This document shows, piece after piece, positions 8,765 through 17,426 of a stretch of 64,000 bases of DNA (its first letter is position 1; every line of letters begins with the position of its first letter). The stretch spans positions 2,176,001 to 2,240,000 of the forward strand of contig NZ_CP104850.1 in assembly GCF_028864635.1 (NCBI RefSeq). Reading direction: 5' to 3'. The DNA comes from Cloacibacterium sp. TD35. Lineage in GTDB: Bacteria > Bacteroidota > Bacteroidia > Flavobacteriales > Weeksellaceae. A program made the translations under genes and the position numbers. The notes beneath the pieces are model-generated. The model had not been told where the DNA came from and ran no database searches. It saw nothing but the letters and a program-made list of their open reading frames with translations.

Positions 8765-8799
8765 AAAACTTCGACTACTTAACTTGTCGGAGTTTTTTT
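8765..8799 (+). terminator. Intrinsic terminator after the KAS III-like gene
   Basis: AAAACTTCGAC (8765-8775) pairs with GTCGGAGTTTT (8786-8796) including one U-G pair, followed by T residues. Confidence 0.8.
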
Positions 8800-8813
8800 A
8801 TGAAGAATAATAT

Positions 8814-10019
8814 ATGAAAACAAATTTTATAGTATTACTCGCTGTATTTTTCATTATAGAAATATATGTTTATCAAGCGATTAGAAATATTACCACCAAT
8901 AATTACATTAGAATTGGATATTGGGTTTTTACGCTTTTAGCTTATGGAATCATCTTATATTGGATTTTAACTTTTAATAGAGCTTCCAGAGACCATCAAC
9001 AAATACAGTTAATGGTTTCTGCGGTAATGATTTTCGTTTTTCCGAAAATTTTATCTTTAATTTTTTTATTGATTGGAGATTTTTCTAGGTTCTTAGAATT
9101 CGGTTTTAAATATTTCACCGCTAATGAAAACTATTTTCCTGAGCGCAGAAAATTTATTTCTACCACCGCTCTTGCTGTAGCTGGAATTTTCTCTGCATTG
9201 GCAATAGATGGCATAATTTTCGGAAAATATAGACACTCCGTAAGAAAAGTAAAATTAAGATTTAAAAACCTACCTGAAAGTTTTAAAGGTTATAAAATCG
9301 TACAAATCTCAGATGTTCACAGCGGAAGTTTTTTCAATCCTCAAAAACTACAAAAAGCCATTAACCTGATTAACGAACAAGAGGCTGATGTTGTTTTATT
9401 CACCGGTGATATGGTGAATAATTATGCGGATGAATTCAAACCATTTATTCCACTTTTTAAAAGTATTAAAGCCAAAGATGGCAAATTTTCTATCTTAGGA
9501 AATCATGATTATGGCGACTATGGCGCTTGGAATTCGGCAGAAGAAAAGGCACAAAATATCCCAAACCTGAAAAACTATCAAGCAGAGGCAGGTTTTAAAC
9601 TTCTACGCAATGAAAATATTGCTTTAGAAAAAAATGGAGAGAAAATTTATCTTTTGGGGTTAGAAAATTGGGGAATCAAACCTTTTCCGCAATATGGTGA
9701 TTTAGACAAAGCATTGACGGGAGTTCCAGAAGAAGCAATTAAAGTGCTGATGAGCCATGACCCTACTCACTTTGACGAAGTGGTAAAAAAACACAAAACC
9801 AATGTTAATCTTACTCTTTCTGGTCATACTCACGGAATGCAATTTGGTTTAGATTTGAAAAACATCAAATGGTCACCAGTAAAATTCAAATACAAAAAAT
9901 GGGCTGATTTATATGAATCAGAAGGAAAATATCTCTATGTAAACAGAGGTTTTGGAGTTATTGCCTATCCTGGAAGAGTAGGAATCAATCCAGAAATTAC
10001 CGTTATAGAATTGGTGTAA
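8814..10019 (+). CDS. Membrane-anchored metallophosphoesterase
   Basis: 401 residues. Four to five hydrophobic segments occupy about residues 1-135, including one that resembles a Tat-like RRKFISTTALAVAG stretch before the last segment. The catalytic domain follows with all calcineurin-like phosphoesterase motifs: QISDVHSG, FTGDMVNN, LGNHDYG, and SGHTHGMQFG. This arrangement matches the YkuE/YaeI-type phosphoesterases, some of which act on lipid A intermediates or lipids, but the substrate is unknown here. It begins about 15 bp after the terminator of the previous gene. Confidence 0.85.
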   Translation: MKTNFIVLLAVFFIIEIYVYQAIRNITTNNYIRIGYWVFTLLAYGIILYWILTFNRASRDHQQIQLMVSAVMIFVFPKILSLIFLLIGDFSRFLEFGFKYFTANENYFPERRKFISTTALAVAGIFSALAIDGIIFGKYRHSVRKVKLRFKNLPESFKGYKIVQISDVHSGSFFNPQKLQKAINLINEQEADVVLFTGDMVNNYADEFKPFIPLFKSIKAKDGKFSILGNHDYGDYGAWNSAEEKAQNIPNLKNYQAEAGFKLLRNENIALEKNGEKIYLLGLENWGIKPFPQYGDLDKALTGVPEEAIKVLMSHDPTHFDEVVKKHKTNVNLTLSGHTHGMQFGLDLKNIKWSPVKFKYKKWADLYESEGKYLYVNRGFGVIAYPGRVGINPEITVIELV

Positions 10020-10025
10020 CTTAAT

Positions 10026-10778
10026 TTAGAAAAAGAAATCCTTCATTCTGGTAATGGCTAAATCATTTTCTTCTATATACTTTAGAAAACGATTGAGTTT
10101 TTCTTCCATTTGTACGCCAAGATTGTATTTTCTGTAAAAAGATAATCCAAATCTTTTATCATTGAGCTCTACAAACTGCCAAGAATTAAGATAAATCATC
10201 ACATATTCTTCTTTTTGCAAAGTTTCCATCACCATATTTTGATAAAATTTCATGGGAATTATTTGAAACGTAAAATCATTATACGGAAGTCTGGAATACG
10301 GCGAAACACCTTCTGGAATCACCATAATTTCATTTTCTTCGTAAGCATTTTTTCTTTCTAAAGTATTCTTGAAAAAGAAAATATTAGAGAAATCCATTGG
10401 TGAACGATAAATAAATTGCATGGCTTTCAGTTTTTCAGAACTCAACCTTTTTTCGGGAAACTGTCTCATTCCTCTGATGGTTTTCCCAGTCAGTTCTTCT
10501 AAGAAATCTTTAGCGGTTTCTATTTCTTTTTGATAAGAGTATTTATTGAGTAAACCCAATTCATGACCTTTTTTAGTGACGTTTTTTAAAAGTTCTTGTA
10601 ACTTTTCCACCAAAGAAATTTCCACAAAGAAAGTAGTGTGAACTTGATATTTTTCTAGAATTTCTAGAATTTTCTGTGTTCCATCTGTTGTAATTTTTAA
10701 TAGTTCCTCTTCTGTAACTATTTTTTGGTAAGAAACTGAAATTTCGGGAGCGATGATGTTAAAAGTAAGTAAAACCAT
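10026..10778 (-). CDS. Polysaccharide deacetylase-like protein with degenerate active site
   Basis: 250 residues. The NodB-fold pattern is visible: an N-terminal strand ending MVLLTFNIIAPE, HTTFFVEISLVEKL, GHELGLLNKYSYQKEI, and LTGKTIRGMR. In active family members the first strand reads FDxE and the second motif has H-x3-H. Here the Asp is Asn and both His of the metal triad are replaced (Leu and Tyr), so the protein is probably not a functional metal-dependent deacetylase. It could be a binding protein or regulator. The assignment is from fold-level pattern only. Ends 6 bp from the metallophosphoesterase gene. Confidence 0.65.
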   Translation of the reverse strand: MVLLTFNIIAPEISVSYQKIVTEEELLKITTDGTQKILEILEKYQVHTTFFVEISLVEKLQELLKNVTKKGHELGLLNKYSYQKEIETAKDFLEELTGKTIRGMRQFPEKRLSSEKLKAMQFIYRSPMDFSNIFFFKNTLERKNAYEENEIMVIPEGVSPYSRLPYNDFTFQIIPMKFYQNMVMETLQKEEYVMIYLNSWQFVELNDKRFGLSFYRKYNLGVQMEEKLNRFLKYIEENDLAITRMKDFFF

Positions 10779-10792
10779 ATCGTAAAAATAAA

Positions 10793-10823
10793 AAACTTTG
10801 TCTACAATCTGCAGACAAAGTTT
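10793..10823 (-). terminator. Intrinsic terminator after the threonine dehydrogenase gene
   Basis: Perfect 11-bp stem AAACTTTGTCT/AGACAAAGTTT (arms 10823-10813 and 10803-10793) with a T-rich tail on the minus strand, immediately before the deacetylase-like gene. Confidence 0.75.
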
Positions 10824-10887
10824 AAAATTATTTTGTAGTGAAGAATTTAAGTTCTCTAGAATTCCCTTCTAAAATTCTATCACTTGA

Positions 10888-11856
10888 TTACTTTCCCAAT
10901 TTTATTTTCAGGTTTTTAATCATATCCTTGGTCATTTCTGTAATGCCAAAATCATACGTTAATCCCCAATCTTTTTTCGCCACAGAATCATCTATAGAAG
11001 CCGGCCAAGAATCAGCGATGGCTTGTCTGAAATCTGGCTCGTAAGAAATTTCAAATTCTGGAATTTCTTTTTTAATTTCTGCTGCCAATTCTTTTGGCGT
11101 GAAACTCATTCCGCCCAAATTATACGAACTTCTTACAGTGAGATTTTCAGAAGGCGCTTCCATAAGTTTTAGCGTTGCATTTATTGCATCATCCATATAC
11201 AACATCGGCATGGCTGTATTTTCAGATATGAAAGATTTGTATTTTCCTTCTTCAATCGCTTCGTAGAAGATTTCTACTGCATAATCAGTAGTTCCACCAC
11301 CTGCTGGAGTTTTCCAAGAGATTAAACCTGGATATCTAATACTTCTTATATCTACACCGTATTTTTCATGGTAATATTCGCACCATTTTTCTCCTGCCAT
11401 TTTAGAAATTCCGTACACCGTTGTAGGATTTAGAACCACATCTTGACCTACATTTTCCTTTGGAATTCCTTTCCCAAAGACCGCAATAGAACTTGGCCAA
11501 AACACTTTTTTTATCAAGCCTTCTTTCGCCATTTCTAATAAATTCAATAGCGGCTCAACGTTCAGTTTCCAAGCAAAAAGCGGTTGTCTTTCTGATGTTC
11601 CAGACAATAAAGAAGCCAGATGATAAACAGTAGTAATTTCGTAATCTTTACAAACTTGTCTCACCAATTGCGTATTAGAAACGTCCATTCTTTCATAAAA
11701 TCCGGCAGAAGTCAGCTTCTTGTCCCATCTATCCAGTCCAGAAGCAATCACATTTTCTGCGCCATGAATTTCCACTAATCTATTGGTCAGCTCGGTGCCT
11801 ATTTGTCCTAAAGCACCAGTAATAAGAATTTTTTCCGTGTGCGTATCGGTTTCCAT
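10888..11856 (-). CDS. L-threonine 3-dehydrogenase, SDR (epimerase-like) type
   Basis: Oxidises L-threonine to 2-amino-3-oxobutyrate with NAD. 322 residues, extended SDR fold: ILITGALGQIGTEL Rossmann motif, YHLASLLSG, the Ser in WPSSIAVFG, and the catalytic YGISK (Tyr and Lys). The segment TPAGGGTTDYAVEIFYEA is characteristic of the UDP-galactose-epimerase-like threonine dehydrogenases known from psychrophilic Flavobacterium and Cytophaga, distinguishing it from sugar epimerases. Transcribed alone, with a -7 box and its own terminator. Confidence 0.85.
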   Translation of the reverse strand: METDTHTEKILITGALGQIGTELTNRLVEIHGAENVIASGLDRWDKKLTSAGFYERMDVSNTQLVRQVCKDYEITTVYHLASLLSGTSERQPLFAWKLNVEPLLNLLEMAKEGLIKKVFWPSSIAVFGKGIPKENVGQDVVLNPTTVYGISKMAGEKWCEYYHEKYGVDIRSIRYPGLISWKTPAGGGTTDYAVEIFYEAIEEGKYKSFISENTAMPMLYMDDAINATLKLMEAPSENLTVRSSYNLGGMSFTPKELAAEIKKEIPEFEISYEPDFRQAIADSWPASIDDSVAKKDWGLTYDFGITEMTKDMIKNLKIKLGK

Positions 11857-11877
11857 TTTAAAATTTTAGGATTTTCA

Positions 11878-11885
11878 CAAATTTA
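11878..11885 (-). promoter_or_regulatory. -7 box of the threonine dehydrogenase gene
   Basis: TAAATTTG on the minus strand, 21 nt before the ATG at 11856. No TTG seen at the expected spacing. Confidence 0.45.
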
Positions 11886-11929
11886 GAAAAATTAAAGGGT
11901 TATTAAAAATTTTATGCCTAAAATATTTT

Positions 11930-12030
11930 GGACGCTAAATTGACTCCTGAAGTCGTCGAACCACTTCGTTAGGTTTCCAACTTTTGCTACTCTTTTTTTT
12001 CGGAGGCGCAATTCAGTTAACTGTAGACTT
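11930..12030. other. Intergenic segment of atypical composition with hairpin and palindrome
   Basis: Within the 226-bp gap between divergent tdh and ggt lies about 100 bp that is much less AT-rich than the surrounding non-coding DNA. It contains a hairpin with arms GAAGT/ACTTC (11949-11953, 11963-11967) and a 10-bp palindrome CAGTTAACTG (12014-12023). It is open in one minus-strand frame (75 codons spanning 11892-12119), but that frame overlaps the ggt start and promoter and has no family. It may be a dispersed repeat or a structured element. Confidence 0.4.
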
Positions 12031-12032
12031 TT

Positions 12033-12066
12033 TTTGAAAATATTTAAAATTTTTCGATTATTTTTG
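12033..12066 (+). promoter_or_regulatory. Candidate promoter of ggt
   Basis: TTTG at 12033-12036 and TATTTTTG at 12059-12066 with a 22-bp spacer, 16 nt before the ATG. Confidence 0.45.
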
Positions 12067-12082
12067 ATAAAAATATTTCCCA

Positions 12083-13771
12083 ATGAAAAACCTACTTTTC
12101 TTTCTACTATTTTTGGCACAAACAGTTTCTGCTCAATTCACTAATATTTCTATCGTCAAAGAAGTCAAAGCAAAAGAAAAAGGTTTGGTAGTTTCTGCGC
12201 ATCCATTGGCAAGTGAAGCTGGTGCTCAAATTCTAAAAAATGGTGGAAATGCCTTTGACGCTGCGATTGCTACCCAATTTGCTTTGGCAGTAGTTTATCC
12301 ACAAGCTGGAAATATTGGAGGTGGAGGATTTTTAGTAGGCTATACCCAAGAAGGCGAAAAAATCGCATTGGATTATAGAGAAACTGCTCCAAAAAACGCA
12401 TCTAGAGATATGTATCTCAATGAAAAAGGAAAAGCCAATACTGATTTATCACAAAACGGAAGATTAGCTGTAGGCGTTCCTGGTTCGGTTTCTGGAATGT
12501 TTTACACGCATCAAAAATTCGGGAAATTACCCATGGCTGTTTTGATACAACCCGCAATTGATTTAGCACAAAAAGGGTTTGCACTTACAGAAAGAGAAGC
12601 TGATTTACTTAATGATACAAGAGAAGATTTTCTAAAACATAATTCATACAAAACAGCTTTCACTAAAAAAATTCCTTGGAAAAAAGGCGATATTTTAGTT
12701 CAAAAAGAATTGGCTCAAACCTTAAAACTGATTCAGAAACAAGGTGAAAAAGCTTTCTACGAAGGAAAAAACGCTCAACTCTTAGTTGCCGAAATGAAGC
12801 GAGGAAATGGAATCATTACGCTTGAAGATTTGAAAAATTATAAAACTAAAGAAAGAAAAGCATTACAATTCGATTATAAAAATCACGAAATCATTTCTAT
12901 GCCACTCCCTTCAAGCGGTGGAATTCTTCTGGCTCAAATGCTTAAAATGAGCAGTTTTGAAAATTTAGAAAATTTTCAACAGAATTCTCCAGAAGCAGTT
13001 CAAGTAATGGTAGAAGCAGAACGCAGAGCTTTTGCAGACCGTGCAGAATTTATGGGAGACCCAGACTTTATAGAAGACAAAAGCCAAATGCTTATTTCTG
13101 AAGAGTATTTAAAAAATCGTTGGAAAAATTTCAGTTTTGAAAAAGCTACTCCAAGTGCGGAAGTGGGAAAAATTATTGCTCAACCTCAAGAATCTACCGA
13201 AACAACGCATATTTCTATTATTGATAAATTTGGAAATGCAGTTGCTGTTACGACTACTTTAAATGGTTTATATGGAAGCAAAGTCGTAGTAAAAGGTGGC
13301 GGTTATTTCTTAAATAATGAAATGGATGATTTTTCTGTAAAACCGGGCGTTCCGAATATGTTTGGCGCAGTAGGCGGCGAAGCCAATAAAATCGAACCCA
13401 ATAAAAGAATGCTTTCTTCAATGACGCCAACCATTGTTCTAAAAAACGGAAAACCTTACATCGTGGTGGGAACTCCGGGTGGAACCACTATTCCTACTTC
13501 TGTATATCAAAGCATCGTGAATGTGATTGATTTTAAAATGACACCAAGTTCAGCGGTGAATTCTGCAAAATTTCATCATCAATGGTTGCCCGAAGTGGTT
13601 TTTGTAGAGAAAAATTTTCCTGAAAGTACTTTGAAAATTTTAGAACAAAAAAATTACAAATTTGAAAAACGTAGTGGAATTGGCAGAACAGAAATGATAG
13701 TTATTGACGAAAATGGTAATGCTACTGCTGTTGCAGACGGTCGTGGTGATGATTCTGTAGCAGTAGAATAA
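12083..13771 (+). CDS. ggt: Gamma-glutamyltransferase (gamma-glutamyltranspeptidase)
   Basis: Exported N-terminal nucleophile hydrolase that cleaves glutathione and other gamma-glutamyl compounds. 562 residues with a signal peptide ending near TVSAQ. The large-subunit part carries ASEAGAQILKNGGNAFDAA and GNIGGGGF. The autoprocessing site is the TTH motif near residue 375, where Thr becomes the N terminus of the small subunit. After it come LNNEMDDF and the glycine loop VGTPGGTTIPTSV. Full length with all key residues, so it should be active, in the periplasm or on the outer surface. Confidence 0.93.
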   Translation: MKNLLFFLLFLAQTVSAQFTNISIVKEVKAKEKGLVVSAHPLASEAGAQILKNGGNAFDAAIATQFALAVVYPQAGNIGGGGFLVGYTQEGEKIALDYRETAPKNASRDMYLNEKGKANTDLSQNGRLAVGVPGSVSGMFYTHQKFGKLPMAVLIQPAIDLAQKGFALTEREADLLNDTREDFLKHNSYKTAFTKKIPWKKGDILVQKELAQTLKLIQKQGEKAFYEGKNAQLLVAEMKRGNGIITLEDLKNYKTKERKALQFDYKNHEIISMPLPSSGGILLAQMLKMSSFENLENFQQNSPEAVQVMVEAERRAFADRAEFMGDPDFIEDKSQMLISEEYLKNRWKNFSFEKATPSAEVGKIIAQPQESTETTHISIIDKFGNAVAVTTTLNGLYGSKVVVKGGGYFLNNEMDDFSVKPGVPNMFGAVGGEANKIEPNKRMLSSMTPTIVLKNGKPYIVVGTPGGTTIPTSVYQSIVNVIDFKMTPSSAVNSAKFHHQWLPEVVFVEKNFPESTLKILEQKNYKFEKRSGIGRTEMIVIDENGNATAVADGRGDDSVAVE

Positions 13772-15199
13772 TTATTTTCCTGCCAATTTACGAAGCATTC
13801 CATTGAAAATTAAGCCGTGGAATGGTAAAACTGAATACCAATACAATCTTCCCGATAAACCTAATGGTCGGAAAGTAGCTTCTTGGTATAACTCTCCATT
13901 TTTAATATAGAATTCTAGCCAAGCTTCACCAGGAACCTTCATTTCGGCGAAGAGTAAAAGGCGTTTTTCTTCTTTATCGGCATATAAAACGCGCCAAAAA
14001 TCCAAAGAATCGCCTGCCTCTAATTCGTTTTGGTTTCTTCTTCCTCTTCTTAATCCTACTCCACCCATTAATTTATCTAAAAAACCTCTTATTTTCCATA
14101 GAAAATTGGCATAATACCAGCCTGTTTTCCCACCAATACTGAAAACTCTTTCCATCGCCAATTCTTCATCATCTACTTTCATTTTTCTAAAATCGGTGAA
14201 ACAACCTTTCTCTGGAACTTCTAAATACTGCCAAACATTTCGCTTGTGAAACTGATTGGTAAAAGAATCATACCAACTACTCAACACGTCATTTTGTTTG
14301 ATTTTGTCAAAAGCCATGTTAATTGCTTCTTTGTAAGAGAACAAATGAATTCCTAAGTCCGAAGCCAAAGAATTTTGTCTTGCAATCACATCTATTTTCA
14401 TACTGTCTACCAAATTGACCGCCAAAGAATAGGTGGTAGAAGTAATAAAGTATAACCAATAAGAAGATAATTTAGGCGTCATCACCGGAACAGTGAAAAT
14501 CCAACGCTTCAGACCTCGAACTTCAGCATATTGTAACAACATTTCTTTGTAGGTAAGAACATCTTGACTTGCAATATCGTAGTTTTGATTGTAGGTTTTT
14601 TCTACACCAATAACTTTTGTCAAAAACTGAATCACATTTCTGATTGCAATCGGTTGACATTTTGTTTTCAACCATTTTGGAGCGACCATAATTGGCAGTT
14701 TCTCTACCAAATCTCTGATAATTTCAAAAGAAGCACTGCCAGAACCTACAATAATTCCAGCTCTGAGACAAGTTAAAGCATACTTCTCACTTTTAAGCGC
14801 TTGCTCTACATTTTTTCTGGATTGTAGATGTTCTGAAAGTTTTTCTTCATTGATAATTCCTGTGAGGAAAACGACTTGCTTTACTAAAGTTTTTTCTAAT
14901 GCTTTTCTGAAATTTTCCGCAGAAATTCTCTCTTTTTCCGAAAAACTTCCACTCCCAGAAGACATAGAATGCACTAGATAATAAGCAAAATCTATATCTT
15001 GTGGAACATTTTGTAACGAATTTTCATCTAGAAAATCATTTTCTATAATTTGAATTTTTTCAAGATGATTTTGATATAATTTTAGGCTTAATCTTTTTTG
15101 GTCTCTTACAGAACACACCACATCATGACCTTCTTCTAATAGCTGAATGAGAAGTCTTTTCCCGATATAACCTGTGGCTCCTGTAAGAAAAATTTTCAT
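13772..15199 (-). CDS. SDR-family NAD(P)-binding protein with C-terminal DUF2867
   Basis: 475 residues. N-terminal atypical SDR domain (GATGYIGKRLLIQLLEEGHDV, RAGIIVGSGSASFEIIRDLVE) of about 300 residues, then a DUF2867 domain rich in aromatic residues (SIGGKTGWYYAN, LRRGRRNQNELEAGDSLDFWRV). Last gene of the leftward carotenoid operon; its ATG overlaps the stop of the SRPBCC gene by 4 bp, a tight pair. The pair is seen next to crt genes in other flavobacteria, as I recall. A role in modifying, binding or membrane placement of the pigment is an inference. The stop codon abuts that of ggt. Confidence 0.75.
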   Translation of the reverse strand: MKIFLTGATGYIGKRLLIQLLEEGHDVVCSVRDQKRLSLKLYQNHLEKIQIIENDFLDENSLQNVPQDIDFAYYLVHSMSSGSGSFSEKERISAENFRKALEKTLVKQVVFLTGIINEEKLSEHLQSRKNVEQALKSEKYALTCLRAGIIVGSGSASFEIIRDLVEKLPIMVAPKWLKTKCQPIAIRNVIQFLTKVIGVEKTYNQNYDIASQDVLTYKEMLLQYAEVRGLKRWIFTVPVMTPKLSSYWLYFITSTTYSLAVNLVDSMKIDVIARQNSLASDLGIHLFSYKEAINMAFDKIKQNDVLSSWYDSFTNQFHKRNVWQYLEVPEKGCFTDFRKMKVDDEELAMERVFSIGGKTGWYYANFLWKIRGFLDKLMGGVGLRRGRRNQNELEAGDSLDFWRVLYADKEEKRLLLFAEMKVPGEAWLEFYIKNGELYQEATFRPLGLSGRLYWYSVLPFHGLIFNGMLRKLAGK

Positions 15200-15681
15200 G
15201 ACTTGAAGATTTCTTCTAAAATTTTAAAACGACTTTCGAAAATGAATTTCACTTTATTTTTCACATAAAATCCTGCCAATAAATCTCCGAAAACTCCAAA
15301 AGGAAGTTTGAAATTTACGATATCCGTCATTTTTACTTTTCCATCTTCTGTAGATTCGAAATGGTGTTCGTGATGCCACATGGCGTATGGACCAAAACGC
15401 TGTTCATCTACGAAAAATTTTCTGTCCTCGAAATGCGTAATTTCTGTAATCCAATTGCTTTTTACCATTGGTAAAATCCCAATTTTATAGGTAATAATTT
15501 GACCAAGATAGGTTTTATCTGGCGGATTATTGGTGATTTCGAATTGCATCTCTTTTGGCGTAATTCTGTCTAAATTATTAGGATGGGTAAAAAATTCCCA
15601 AGCTTTTTCTAAAGAAATAGGAAGAATCTGTTCCGAAGTAAGTGTATAAATTCCTGATTGTTTTTTTATATTAATTTTCAT
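15196..15681 (-). CDS. SRPBCC-fold (START/polyketide cyclase-like) protein
   Basis: 161 residues with the SRPBCC layout: TLTSEQILPISLEKAWEFFTHPNNLDRITP at the N terminus, a beta-sheet with WITEITHFEDRKFFVDEQRFGPYAMWHHEHHFE, and a C-terminal helix. Such domains hold hydrophobic ligands. Position between the lycopene cyclase and the SDR/DUF2867 gene (19-bp gap before, 4-bp overlap after) ties it to carotenoid metabolism. Ligand binding of a carotenoid or precursor is plausible but unproven. Confidence 0.75.
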   Translation of the reverse strand: MKINIKKQSGIYTLTSEQILPISLEKAWEFFTHPNNLDRITPKEMQFEITNNPPDKTYLGQIITYKIGILPMVKSNWITEITHFEDRKFFVDEQRFGPYAMWHHEHHFESTEDGKVKMTDIVNFKLPFGVFGDLLAGFYVKNKVKFIFESRFKILEEIFKS

Positions 15682-15700
15682 CTCTGAATTTTATTTTAAA

Positions 15701-16420
15701 TTATGATTTTACAGACATTGATAGAGAATAGTTCCATTTTCTTCTAAAATATTCAAACAATAAGACACTTCCATAAAGCATCGAAAAACAGTAAAAGCTG
15801 TCTTCTAAAGGCATGGTTCCCACTCTGATTCCAAGGTTTTCATTGTTGTCATAAAAAACTACTGGATTTTCTGAATAGCTTCCTGTTAAAGCAGAATTAA
15901 CAAAGAAAAACGGCACGTAAATCAGCACAAAACTAATGTAAAACTTTCGTGCATATTCCCATTGATAAAATATTTGGAAAATCATCAATAGTGCAAACAA
16001 CCCAAAACTTGCTGCGGTGTAAATTCTATCTAAATTAGTAGCAAAAACACTTGCACTTATGATTAATAAGAAAACAGAAATCCATTGTGTCAATTTTTTG
16101 GTCAACTGCAATTTCGGAAAGAAATATTCTAAAGAATAGTGAATAAAATTGCTGGAATAAGGAATGAGCAAGAAAAACAACCATTCTTCTACAGGCAGTT
16201 TAAACCATCTGATTCCCATTAAATATTCATCATTAAAACCCCAAACATTTTGGTACGCAAAATATATATCCCATAGAATGAAGAAAATTCCCACCGTAAT
16301 GATTGCCAAAAAATAAGGCTTCCAAAAACGGATAAAATTCATCCATTTTTTCTCAAAACTGAAGATAAAAGGAATACTAAAACTCAAGATATCTAGAGCT
16401 ATGTAATAATATTGTTGCAA
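15701..16420 (-). CDS. Lycopene beta-cyclase, fused CrtYc-CrtYd membrane type
   Basis: Cyclises both ends of lycopene to beta-carotene in the inner membrane. 239 residues, about seven hydrophobic helices. Heterodimeric bacterial cyclases have two homologous halves, each with a P-x-E-(E/D) motif; here both appear in one chain, LPVEEWLFF in the first half and MPLEDSFYC in the second, so this is the single-chain version. Lies between crtZ (54 bp away) and the SRPBCC gene. Sequence resemblance is low outside these motifs, but the context is decisive. Confidence 0.85.
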   Translation of the reverse strand: MQQYYYIALDILSFSIPFIFSFEKKWMNFIRFWKPYFLAIITVGIFFILWDIYFAYQNVWGFNDEYLMGIRWFKLPVEEWLFFLLIPYSSNFIHYSLEYFFPKLQLTKKLTQWISVFLLIISASVFATNLDRIYTAASFGLFALLMIFQIFYQWEYARKFYISFVLIYVPFFFVNSALTGSYSENPVVFYDNNENLGIRVGTMPLEDSFYCFSMLYGSVLLFEYFRRKWNYSLSMSVKS

Positions 16421-16474
16421 AACTTTGATTTTAAATTAATGAATAATTAGCAGTAAATTCAATAAGAAAATATA

Positions 16475-16945
16475 TTAAGCTAGTTTTGAATTCATTGCTT
16501 CTCTGAAGTATCTTAACGGTACGAAAAGCATTCCGAAACACTCTCCTTCTTCTTTCCCAAGATGCTTATGGTGCATTTTGTGCGCTTTTCTCAATCCACG
16601 TAAATACCAGTTATTGGTTTTGTCAAACCATTTAAAACGTCTGTGAATGAGAACATCATGCACTAAAAAATAAGCCATTCCGTATAGTAAAATTCCTAGA
16701 CCTATAAAAAACATCCAATTAATACCATTAATCGTCCCGAAATAGAATAATAGAATACTAGGAATCGCAAAAATCACAAAAAAGAAATCATTTTTTTCAA
16801 AAACGTGAGGGTAGCCTGGTTGGTGATGATCTTCGTGAAAATACCAACCTAAACCATGCATAATATACTTGTGCGTAAGCCAAGTGACACCTTCCATGGT
16901 AACGAAAACGCCTAATGTGATGAAAAAATATTGCAATGCTTCCAT
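16475..16945 (-). CDS. crtZ: Beta-carotene 3-hydroxylase CrtZ (fatty acid hydroxylase superfamily)
   Basis: Membrane di-iron hydroxylase that adds 3-OH groups to the beta-ionone rings, giving zeaxanthin. 156 residues with four hydrophobic segments and the His clusters HKYIMH, HEDHH, HDVLIH and HKMHH that bind the diiron centre. The spacing fits CrtZ rather than sterol desaturases. No ketolase (crtW) is present, so zeaxanthin is the expected end product of this locus. Confidence 0.9.
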   Translation of the reverse strand: MEALQYFFITLGVFVTMEGVTWLTHKYIMHGLGWYFHEDHHQPGYPHVFEKNDFFFVIFAIPSILLFYFGTINGINWMFFIGLGILLYGMAYFLVHDVLIHRRFKWFDKTNNWYLRGLRKAHKMHHKHLGKEEGECFGMLFVPLRYFREAMNSKLA

Positions 16946-16954
16946 TTTTTAATT

Positions 16955-17410
16955 TTAAATTTTTAAATAGTTTTTGATGAATTTCACTAGATTTTCATCA
17001 TCAGAGTTTTTATAGTTTTTAATAATGAAATTTCGGTCTGATTCTATATTTTTATTGTAACCCAAAAAACTTGGCGTTTTTTCTTGAGAAATTAATCTCA
17101 TCAATCTGATCTCCAAATTATTAGGCTCTTTTTTTATCGCATCTTCTAACCATTTTTTTCCTTTATTGAAATAAGAATATTTATTCAAAGGATTAGATGC
17201 GTGTTTTGCCATAAAAAAATTACCTACAGCATAAAATGCCATATAAATAGGCTTTTTACTTGTATCATAAGCATTTTTAGATTTTGAAATAAGGGTTTTG
17301 CTTACTTCTTCTGAGTTTTCTCCTTTTTGAAGGTAACCTCTTAGCTCTACTAAACTTTGTGCATTGATGAAACTGCAAAACAATAAAAATACAAAAACGA
17401 GCTTTTTCAT
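16955..17410 (-). CDS. Small exported protein inside the carotenoid operon
   Basis: 151 residues with a signal peptide (LFCSFINAQ) and a helical mature part that reads like one or two TPR-type repeats (AFYAVGNFFMAKHASNPLNKY, GKKWLEDAIKKEPNNLEIRL). No known family recognised. It lies between crtB and crtZ with gaps of 16 and 9 bp, so it is surely co-transcribed with them. A periplasmic scaffold or pigment-related role is conceivable, but nothing in the sequence proves it. Confidence 0.7.
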   Translation of the reverse strand: MKKLVFVFLLFCSFINAQSLVELRGYLQKGENSEEVSKTLISKSKNAYDTSKKPIYMAFYAVGNFFMAKHASNPLNKYSYFNKGKKWLEDAIKKEPNNLEIRLMRLISQEKTPSFLGYNKNIESDRNFIIKNYKNSDDENLVKFIKNYLKI

Positions 17411-17426
17411 AGATTTTAAAATTATC

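Noticed and set aside
11892-12119. 75-codon minus-strand frame as a gene
   Set aside because: Overlaps the ggt start and promoter and has no recognisable family; kept only as an atypical intergenic segment.
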